Source of the DNA: Flectonema sp. DT1601
Taxonomy: Eukaryota; Euglenozoa; Diplonemea; Diplonemida; Diplonemidae
DNA: 64,000 nucleotides
Assembly (NCBI GenBank): GCA_964019425.1
Contig: OZ025782.1
Coordinates: 1,178,001-1,242,000 of the forward strand
Reading direction: 5' to 3'
The first letter of the stretch is position 1. Every line of letters starts with the position of its first letter. Made by a program: the position numbers and the translations under genes. Of the stretch, positions 11,226 through 19,600 are shown in pieces. The notes under the pieces were generated by a model. It made no database searches. It was given only the letters and a program-made list of their open reading frames with translations, and had not been told where the DNA came from.

Positions 11226-11697
11226 CTCAGAACCTGAAAAGAAAACAACGAACTAAATTATTTTTATAACCTCACTTGACTCGAGGGAGCTCTCTCCCAA
11301 AAATAACAAAGAAAAAAGAAAAAACTCACTAACAAATTTGAACGTCGTAAGACGTGGGTAAATAAAAACCAGAATATGGTTGGAAAAGAAAAAAAAAAAG
11401 ATACAGAGCGAGCAGGCAGCAACTAAAAGCAGAAAACCTATTCGTGAGCTACTACCAATAGCTCGCTAAGAGTTCACAAAATTCTCAAAAAAAAAAAAAA
11501 AAAAAAAGTATTTTCGGAATAGCACTTAACTAAATCTGAAAGATCAACTTCGAAATCTCAGAAGTCGAACCACACGAAAAAAATATAAAAAAAAAGAAAA
11601 TAATAAAACCACTCCTGTGTGCCCCAGCCATGAGACTAGAGAATAGAAAACAAAACTGAATGAGACTAATAAAAAAAGAAAATATATATAAAATCCA

Positions 11698-11812
11698 CTT
11701 AGATAGAAGCTTTTATATATTTTGTTAATCGCAGATAGTACTACCGAACGCACAAGAAAATAGATAACATTTTGACATCATAAATAAAACGGCTCCTAAT
11801 CTGAATAGTTTC
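11698..11812. repeat. Hairpin unit, copy 1 (most diverged)
   Basis: Begins with a weakened arm (CTTAGATAGAAGC) and ends with GGCTCCTAATCTGAATAG. It contains the shared TTTTATATATTTTGTTAATCGC and ATAAATAAAACGGCTC blocks found in copies 2 and 3. The 3' flank shared by copies 2 and 3 is absent; the dispersed repeat lies there instead. Confidence 0.6.
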
Positions 11813-11825
11813 TTCTCCGACTTCG

Positions 11826-12017
11826 CCGGTGCAAAAAAAAAAAAAAGAATTGGAAAACTTCGCGCTTCTTACTTTTTTACTCACACTTTTATTTTGTTTG
11901 TGAGCAACCGGTGCAAAATCCTAATAAAGGAACAGGTTAGTCAGGCTGTCATCATTCTCTTTCGACCGAACAATGGGTTTGTAGGACCCCATAGGTACAA
12001 AAGGTACAAAAAAAAAA
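11826..12017. repeat. Dispersed ~150-170-bp repeat, copy A
   Basis: Closely matches 21925-22086 over blocks such as TTTATTTTGTTTGTG, AAAATCCTAATAAAGGAA, ATTCTCTTTC and CCGAACAATGGGTTTGTAGG. Both copies end in a GGTACAAAA motif followed by an A run; copy B also starts with it. No coding frame. It could be a SINE-like or MITE-like element or a small ncRNA gene; the class is unknown. Confidence 0.7.
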
Positions 12018-12136
12018 ACAAGAACTTTCGCATTGCTTAACCTCGTAGTGATGACACAGATAAAAATTATTATTTTCGTGAACAAACATTGTACCTGTCT
12101 CAGAGAGAATACAAAAAAAAAAATAAAAATAGAAAG

Positions 12137-12400
12137 CTATTCAGATGAGCCTTATATATGTTGCTTAACGCACTTACCGCACAGAGAAAAGGATACCGTG
12201 ACATAAATAACGGCTCTTGATCTGAATAGTCTCTTCTGCTGTTTTTCATACTTTGCCAATTTTATATAAACGAAATTCGCATCGCTCGCGCAGACTCAGT
12301 AAGCATGCTTACTAAGAAACAGAGTGAAATACTCATCACATATTTTGTTGTATTTATTTGCATCAAAAATGTATGTGGAGTGATTGTTTGGTAAAAAAGA
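12137..12400. repeat. Hairpin unit, copy 2, with shared flank
   Basis: Arms CTATTCAGATGAGCC (12137) and GGCTCTTGATCTGAATAG (ending 12229) are inverted repeats enclosing ~60 nt. The following ~170 nt (blocks AAATTCGCATCGCTCGCGCAGAC, TGAAATACTCATCA, ATATTTTGTTGTATT, TTTGCATCAAAAA) recur downstream of copy 3, giving a tandem period of about 265 bp. Confidence 0.75.
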
Positions 12401-12680
12401 CTATTCAGATAAAGCCTCATATATATTTTGTTGATCGCTAACAGTAATACCGAAGGCACAAGGAAAAGGATATCTGTGACACAATAAACAACAGCTCTTT
12501 ATCTGAATAGTTTCTTTTGATGTTTTCATGTGCTGCCAATTAAATTCGCATCGCTCGCGCAGACTAAGAAAAAATAGTGAAATACTCATCAGATATTTTG
12601 TTGTATTCGTTTGCATCAAAAAGAATGGTATTTTTTAAAATGCTGTTGAACACGCTAATGTGTGGAGTTGTTTGGTATAA
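12401..12680. repeat. Hairpin unit, copy 3, with shared flank
   Basis: The cleanest hairpin: CTATTCAGATAAAG at 12401 and CTTTATCTGAATAG ending 12510, a 14-bp perfect inverted repeat around ~80 nt. The flank to about 12680 matches copy 2 block by block, including the final TGTGGAGTTGTTTGGTA. Confidence 0.75.
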
Positions 12681-12753
12681 AAAAATAATAATAAAAATAA
12701 AAAGAGAATTGGTTGTCTACATTCAAACCTTTATAGTAGTTTGATAAACATTA

Positions 12754-15093
12754 TTATTTCTGACTCATTGCATCATTTATTGAGGCTCTTCTCAACTGTG
12801 TTTGTATTGATAAAGTTCCAACTTCAAGCATTGGCCTACCAGACTCTGCCGGTAAAGAAGGTAATCGATATGTTGGACTTCTGTCAATAGGAATTGGTTT
12901 CGGTGAAATTCCTCGTTCGCTACTTTTTCTCACAGGCTTTGGAGATAACAATGGGATGGTTTCAGTCTGAAGTGACTTCTTGACGCGTGATGGACGCCGT
13001 GGAGACTTCACTGTCGACGGTGAACCGATTGGAACTAATTTTGAATTACTCTCACCAATTAAAAAGTATTCACGTAACACTTCAATAAGTTGCTCTGATG
13101 CCCTACTAAAGTTAAATTTCCCCCTATAATATTCATCTATTGCAGTCAACACTTCATCTAAACTGAGACCTTTCAGAGCAGAACCAAACTCTGGTAAATC
13201 TACATTTATAAAGTTTGGAGGACGACTAAATTTCAAAGAGTTATAATTAAGAATTTGTTGTAACGAACACTTTGCTAAATGTGTTTTTGGATAAGACACA
13301 ACATTGACGAGTGGAATTTTTAAACTTCCGGATTTTAAGATCATCTCCTTCTGTGGTAGAATCTCATCGATACTGAGTCCCCAAAAAGTGAATTCGTCTA
13401 AAACTAGAGGAGCGTTATCGACGGTCATCAACTTTGTCGATCCAGAAGTCAAAAATTCATAAAAAATATTAAATATTTCACTGTTTCGATCAACAGGTAG
13501 CTCCTCTCCAGGTTTTCCAAGAAACCCAAACATAGACTCAGGGTATCTACTTATTATTTCAGATGTTATGGGGAACTTCTTCCCCTGAATAACTAACACG
13601 AGAGAAGCTGCAAAGTTTGGTTGTGATTTTGATGACAATGGAGTTAAAGACCTTCTTGCATTAGGTTTAGTTCCGAGATTCTTTGATCCTTCAGTTGATG
13701 ACTGTGGTTGTGGGGTTACTGATCTCCGTCTGTTTACTAGTCTTTCAGTGGGAAGCGATTCCTCATCTTTTTGATTTCCATCTTCAGATGCTATTTGTGG
13801 ACTCCGCGTTGATGATTTTCTTCGAGAACTACCCGGCTGAGGTGTTATCGATCTTCTTGTGTTATTCTTTGCTGTTCCAGGTCTTGAAGAGTTAATTTTA
13901 TCCTTGTCTTCACTGTCACTGTCTGCATCTAATGTTGAGGGACTTCTACATTGTTTATTCTTTGAACTTCTCGTAGACTTTGCGTAATTATGATCAAATG
14001 GAACACTCCAGGGAGCTTCTCGACGGAGGGCTACTAGTTGATCTGATTTTGTTTTGAGTTCCATCTTTTTAAAGTCAAGTTGACCGTCGACTGCCGCAGA
14101 CTCAAATCGAAGGTTTTGAACTGGTACGACATCTCTCGGATCTGATGTAAATATTCTTTCAAGATGATTAGCAGCTTGTGATTTACAACGACGCCAAACA
14201 TCACTACAGTTAGCTCTTCTATAAGTGTACCACCACTCCCCAGGTGATGGTTCAGGTAGTGGAGCTGAAGTGTACCATTCATTTAGTGACCCAACTACTT
14301 TACAATATTGATTTAATTCAACAGAATCCACCCACATGTCAACTAAATCAAAGATACTGTCTGAGAATGTTTGTAAGTCCAGCCAAGGAATTCCTTGACT
14401 GTCGTACTCCCATTCCTTGTCCAGGGTTTTTATTAATTCACTTTTTTGAGGAGATTTCGGAATCACTTGTCGAAGAAAACTATTTTCGTTGCTGTTGACA
14501 GAACTGGTTCCCAACATAAAGAACAACGTCATGTACATTGCTTTGTCAATACCTCTCGCGTGTTTATGTATTGTTTCCCAAAGTAATTTTATTGAATTCT
14601 GAAACGTTTCACTGTTGCGAAGAGCAAGCCGTTTTTTTAACAACTCTTCAGTATAGAATTCTTGATTGTGTTGAAGCTTTCTACTCCTCCCACGTAATCC
14701 TTCAGCTGTTTGAGCAGCGTATTTTGATATGGCATTCACTTGACCATCTGAAGTGTTGTTTACTTGAAAGCGAATTCTCAAATTAGTTTTCTGACTGAGG
14801 ACATCTGTGAGATCAGATACAGCTAATACGTGTTTACCGTTAATGTGAGTCACGTGGTAACCTTCACAAAGTCCAATACCTGCCTTGTCTGCTACACTAC
14901 CCTCATCAACACCATCTACGATCATTGTTCCTTTTCGCAATCTAATACCAAGAGGTTCATTGCCTATTGGATTTCTTTCAACTTCTATTTCTGTAACTCC
15001 TTTCTCATATTCTGCCATGGATTGGAATCTCGACGGGGCTAATTCGGGCTGCCATCGCGGAGCTGCAAAAGAGGGCCGATCCTCAACTGACAT
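12754..15093 (-). CDS. PDZ-domain protein with C-terminal KCTD/T1-type BTB domain
   Basis: 779 aa from the ATG at 15093. The longer frame upstream is the translation of a pyrimidine-rich acceptor (CATCTTTTTTATATTATTTCC...GACAG) that ends 3 nt before the ATG. Residues ~35-115 are a PDZ domain (EPLGIRLRKG carboxylate-binding loop, GSVADKAGI, GYHVTHINGKHV). The middle ~300 residues are helical, followed by a basic Ser/Pro-rich linker with three near-copies of the motif RRS(I/V/L)TP, which looks like a multisite phosphorylation patch. Residues ~500-590 match a KCTD/K+-channel T1 BTB domain (LVLVIQGKKFPI, LPVDRNSEIFNIFYEFL, DEFTFWGLS). KCTD BTB domains oligomerise or recruit Cullin-3; PDZ domains bind C-terminal peptides. 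The combination suggests a scaffold or ubiquitin-ligase adaptor. Confidence 0.8.
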   Translation of the reverse strand: MSVEDRPSFAAPRWQPELAPSRFQSMAEYEKGVTEIEVERNPIGNEPLGIRLRKGTMIVDGVDEGSVADKAGIGLCEGYHVTHINGKHVLAVSDLTDVLSQKTNLRIRFQVNNTSDGQVNAISKYAAQTAEGLRGRSRKLQHNQEFYTEELLKKRLALRNSETFQNSIKLLWETIHKHARGIDKAMYMTLFFMLGTSSVNSNENSFLRQVIPKSPQKSELIKTLDKEWEYDSQGIPWLDLQTFSDSIFDLVDMWVDSVELNQYCKVVGSLNEWYTSAPLPEPSPGEWWYTYRRANCSDVWRRCKSQAANHLERIFTSDPRDVVPVQNLRFESAAVDGQLDFKKMELKTKSDQLVALRREAPWSVPFDHNYAKSTRSSKNKQCRSPSTLDADSDSEDKDKINSSRPGTAKNNTRRSITPQPGSSRRKSSTRSPQIASEDGNQKDEESLPTERLVNRRRSVTPQPQSSTEGSKNLGTKPNARRSLTPLSSKSQPNFAASLVLVIQGKKFPITSEIISRYPESMFGFLGKPGEELPVDRNSEIFNIFYEFLTSGSTKLMTVDNAPLVLDEFTFWGLSIDEILPQKEMILKSGSLKIPLVNVVSYPKTHLAKCSLQQILNYNSLKFSRPPNFINVDLPEFGSALKGLSLDEVLTAIDEYYRGKFNFSRASEQLIEVLREYFLIGESNSKLVPIGSPSTVKSPRRPSRVKKSLQTETIPLLSPKPVRKSSERGISPKPIPIDRSPTYRLPSLPAESGRPMLEVGTLSIQTQLRRASINDAMSQK

Positions 15094-15335
15094 TATTCTG
15101 TCGAAGGAAATAATATAAAAAAGATGAACACAAATCGTAACAACAAAAGTAACTAAAATCCCCGAATACGAATCAACATTCTTCTGCAGTGAGAACAAGA
15201 GGATGATATTAACAAACAGGAACTCACATATGAGAATCGGAAGCCGTAAATGACTGGGCGAGGTTAGATAAGCTCATCAAGAATATCGAAGTGCAGGAGC
15301 TTCATGAAGGATATAAAGTGTTTTATCGTTAATAA

Positions 15336-16224
15336 TTAAAAGGCAGTTACTTGAGATGCGCAATATTTATGTTTCAGTGCATCAGCTGCCTGAATTCTAT
15401 TGCTTGGCTCCCATTGCAACATCTTCATGAGGAGGTCTACTCCGTTTTTACCAACCACAGAAGACATTGTACCGATAATCTTACACTCATGCATGACGTG
15501 AAAGTCTTCGTTGCTGAGGAAAGTAGAGCTGTGGCGATAGCTGTGCATTGATGGCCAGACTTCGAGGTTTGGAGTTCCAAGAGTTTTAAAGATACTGAGA
15601 AGTTGTTCTTGTGCTACTTTTCCTGTAAAGAGAGGCTGGCTAGTTATCATTTCAGCAAAGATACATCCAACTGACCAGATGTCAATACCGAAATCATAAT
15701 CTTCTGATCCGAGTACGACATCAGGTGATCGATACCAAAGAGTGACTACATCAGGAGTGTGTCTCTTTACAGGTATTCCGAGAGCTCTGCCAAGTCCAAA
15801 ATCAGCAATTTTTAACCTCCCTTTTGAAATTAATATATTCTGTGGCTTCAAATCCCTATGAAGTACAGATCTGTGATGACAATAAGACAATCCTTGAAGT
15901 AATTCACACATTAAATGGCGAATCATTCCATTATCGAGGTCGTGATGAAGGTCCATGAATTTCTTTAAATCTTGATCAAGGTATTCAAAAACTAAAGTCA
16001 ACTTGTGTAATGTCAATACAACGTCAAGAAGTCTTACTATGTTCGGATGCCTTAGTTCTTTTAGTAAGGATATTTCTCGTATAGCAGCACAAGGAACTCC
16101 TTCTTCTTCTTCATTAATACGAATCCTCTTTAGGGCAACCAACTCCCCCGTGTCTTTATCCTTAGCTTTGTATACAAGTCCAAAACTACCTTCACCAATT
16201 TTATCTAATTTCGCATACTTGTGA

Positions 16225-16229
<5 letters not shown>
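15336..16229 (-). CDS. Cyclin-dependent kinase (CDK1/2/5-like) with PCAAIRE helix and Phe in place of Tyr15
   Basis: 297 aa from the ATG at 16229, the normal length of a minimal CDK; upstream codons are only an A run. Kinase motifs are complete: GEGSFG loop, ALKRI lysine, HRDLKPQN catalytic loop, DFGLGRA, activation segment RHTPDVVTLWYRSP with the T-loop Thr, and GIDIWSVGCIFAEM. The cyclin-binding helix reads PCAAIRE instead of PSTAIRE. The glycine loop reads GEGSFG instead of GEGTYG, so the Wee1 target Tyr15 is Phe and Thr14 is Ser. It should act with a cyclin on Ser/Thr-Pro substrates in cell-cycle or flagellar control, but Tyr15 inhibition is impossible. About 60 nt upstream lies a T10-G-A28 tract. 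Confidence 0.9.
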
Positions 16230-16256
<27 letters not shown>

Positions 16257-16634
16257 CAAAAAAAAAATGCTCCCTGCAGCCTTATTGAGATAATATTCAC
16301 ATAAAAGTCAGTTTGAAGGGAAACAAAAGAAGGAAAAAAAAAATGAAAAACTCCCACAAAAAGCTCTCAAACCAAGGAATCGACCTGTTAAGAAATCAAC
16401 AAGTATTACAATGCTACAGTAGACATTAGAACTCTTCAAGCGGGTTACAAATTTTGTTGTTGGACACACACAAATTAAATTGTGTTTTATTTTCCTTACA
16501 AAATACTATTGGAGGGGGATACTGGTGAGGGTTTCTATTTTCTTATACTGATCTAGGTAAGTTACATTTTTTCTTTTTTTTTTAATTTGCATCTTTCTCA
16601 TCTACGACGTAGGCACCACGACGTTACGATTACT
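16230..16634. other. Spacer with T/A hairpin tract, no gene
   Basis: Contains the 5' leader of the CDK gene, including a T10-G-A28 run in the sense direction, and the 3' UTR of the Pro/Ala-rich gene. A GGAGGGGGATACTGGTGAGG G-rich patch sits near 16511-16530. No frame of note. Confidence 0.55.
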
Positions 16635-19600
16635 TCACAACATATGTTTCGCAGCCCACGGTTTTCTATGTAATGCGGGTGAGGATTGCAGCAGGTTGTT
16701 AACAGCTTCCTGGTTAAAGCCTCTTCCTACAGTACCACCGGTTGGACCACTTTGAATAGGAATTGAGGCGACGCTTGTTGCTCTATTCTTCCACAGTAAG
16801 AACTGAGAACTCTCAAGCGGAGATTGATAAGCGAAGCCACTAGACTCGTTTAGTATTGTATTAACAGGTGGAGAGTTAACGTATGGTGCTGGCAGATGCT
16901 TTTGATCTTTCCGCTCCAGCAATGCTTTAGCAGCTGCAGCTCTCTTCTTCTGTGCTGCGATATCACTCTCTTCTGTTTGAATTATCATATCCAGTAGTTT
17001 GGTATCCCGTTTTGATAAAAGCTGTTTTTCCAATTCGATTTTCTGACAAGCTTTTTCTGACTTCAATCGTTCAGCTTCCATCTCATGTTGAACTTGTCGT
17101 TGTTGAAGGAAGTCGAATTCAACTCCTATTTCAGTTTCAACTCGTTCCATTTCATCGACTTCAATCTGACGCTTTCTCAGATTTGAGATTTCACCCTGAA
17201 GGATATCTCTTATTTGGAGTTGTTTGTCTATCTGTCCTTGGTATTTCTCTTTTTCTCCTTCACGAATTTCAAGGATTTCGTTATCAGTTGGACGTATTGA
17301 AGTAGTGACAGCTTGCTGATGGCGGTTCTGTGCTTTCTGACGATCAGCCTTCACATTGTTAATAGTGTGCTGTAATTTCTGAAGATGATCATCAGAGTCT
17401 GCTCTTCGTATTTTAGCAACCATAAGTAAACGTTCCTTCTCTTGTCGCCATTCTATTTCTTTTATTTTCGAAATGTCTGCCTCCTCCTCTGTTTGCTCTT
17501 CTGCTTCGACATTTTCCGTTTTTTGGCTTTTTTGCAATAACATTGCCTCCAGTCGCTCCAATGCTTTGTTTTGGTTTCCCAACATCTTTGATCCTTCTTC
17601 CATTTCCTTAATCATCTCTAACTTTTCTTTTTGCCATACCAATTCTGCTTCTTGTAGTTGTAGTGTCATATATTCTTTTTGTTGTGTGGCTTGCGCCTCA
17701 TGAAAAGCTTCAATCATTTTTGTAGCCCAGTGAACTTCTTCTTTTGTAGGTTTGGATTGTTTGGATGCTTCTTCTTCATCCTGCTTTTCATTTTTAAGAG
17801 CAGTTTTTAGAGGGCTGGCTCCAGGCTTTTCGCCATCAGTCTTTTCTTCTTCAGGAATAGAAGGTTTAGGGGACTGTGGTGGAGGAGGTGCAGTTTTTGG
17901 TGGAGGCGCAGTTTTTGGTAGAGGCGCAGTTTTTGGTGGAGGCGCAGTTTTCTCAGTAACATCCACTGGTTTTGAAGGACTACTTTTTGTAACAGTAGGA
18001 ACAGCAGGTACTGGAGGAGTCAAGACTGCTGGCTTAGATGCAGAAGGTGAATCAACTCTCAGAGGTGGTGGGGAGGATGCCACCCTTTCTGGTGACCCTC
18101 CAGCATTTGTCACGAATTGCGGTGCAGCTCGCCTGGTGTGTATTCCTTGAGGTATAATGTTTGCTGGGGTCAGTGGTGTCAACACCGGGTTTGGTACTGT
18201 TTGTCGAGGTGGGGTCTCCTTTTCCTTACTATCTTTGTCCTTGTCCCATATGTGCTGCCTCAAAATCCCCAAATGCCTTGGAGGCTTGACAGGCGTGCTG
18301 AACACTTCAGGAATCTTTGACATATCTTGAAGCCTGACTTCTGACTTTGATGGTGTTCGATTAACAGAATTCTCTACTATAGCTGAGTACTTCTTCACTG
18401 AATCTTCAATTGCGTTCTGCTGTGCTCGCCTTTGTCTTCTGCGCCTTGCATTAGCTCTCAAATACAAACCTTCTGGTATAATTGGCTTCTCTTGCGAAGA
18501 ACAACTAACAGGAAGGGATCGAATCTCTCGAACAGGTGAAACCGAATACCCCGACCTGCTTGGAGAAGTTACAGTACTATCAGGCAGTGGTTTAGCAAGT
18601 CGGGACACCGCAATGCCACCTGGCAATACTCTCGGAATCACATGTGCAGCAGGTGCCCCAGGAGCTGGCGGTGCCTTCAGAATCCCAGTTGCGGTAGGTG
18701 ATGCAGGTCCTCCAGGAGCTGACGGTGCCTTCGGTACTGCAGGTGCAGCGGGCGGTGCAGGTGTTCCCGATGCCTTCGGAGCTGCAGGCGCAGGAGGAGC
18801 TCCAGGTGCAATAGGTGGAGCAGGCGCTCCAGGAGCTGGCGGTGCCTTCGGTGCTCCAGGTGCAGCAGGTGGTGCAGGTGCTCCCGGTGCCTTCGATACT
18901 CCGGGTGCAGCGGGCGGTGCAGGTGGTCCAGGAGCTGGCGGTGCCTTCGGAGCTGCAGGTGCAGCGGGCGGTGCAGGTGCTCCCGGTGCCTTCGGTGCTC
19001 CAGGCGCAGCGGGCGGTGCAGGCGCTGGCGGTGCCTTCGGTACTCCAGGCGCAGCGGGCGGTGCAGGCGCTGGCGGTGCCTTCGGTACGCCAGGTGCAGC
19101 AGGTGGTGGAGGAGCGCCTGGTGCCTTCGATACTCCGGGTGCAGCGGGCGGTGCAGGTGGTCCAGGAGCTGGCGGTGCCTTCGGAGCTGCAGGTGCAGCG
19201 GGCGGTGCAGGTGCTCCCGGTGCCTTCGGTGCTCCAGGCGCAGCGGGCGGTGCAGGCGCTGGCGGTGCCTTCGGTACGACAGGTGCAGCAGGTGGTGGAG
19301 GAGCGCCTGGTGCTTTCGGTACTCCGGGTGCAGCGGGCGGTGCAGGTGGTCCAGGAGCTGGCGGTGCCTTCGGTACACCAGGTGCAGCAGGTGGAGGAGG
19401 AGCGCCTGGTGCCTTCGGTACTCCAGGTGCAGCGGGCGGTGCAGGTGCTCCCGGTGCCTTCGGAGCTGCAGGTGGTGGAGCTCCTGGCGCTTTCGGTACT
19501 CCGGGTGCAGCGGGTGGTGCAGGTGGTCCAGGAGCTGGCGGTGCCTTCGGTACACCAGGTGCAGCAGGTGGTGGAGGAGCGCCTGGTGCTTTCGGTACTC

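Larger units (their letters stand above)
11226..12753. other. Repeat-rich spacer without a gene
   Basis: 1.5 kb between the PDZ/KCTD gene (3' side) and the EML-like gene (5' side). It holds three diverged copies of a hairpin-bearing unit, one copy of a dispersed ~150-170-bp repeat (both listed separately) and several A runs. Frames are short and without motifs. Some of it may be the 3' UTR of the PDZ/KCTD mRNA. Confidence 0.7.

Noticed and set aside
11848-11990. Dispersed repeat considered as a spliced-leader RNA gene (AG|GTTAG junction)
   Set aside because: No Sm-like site or clear donor consensus and only two diverged copies here; kept as an unclassified repeat.
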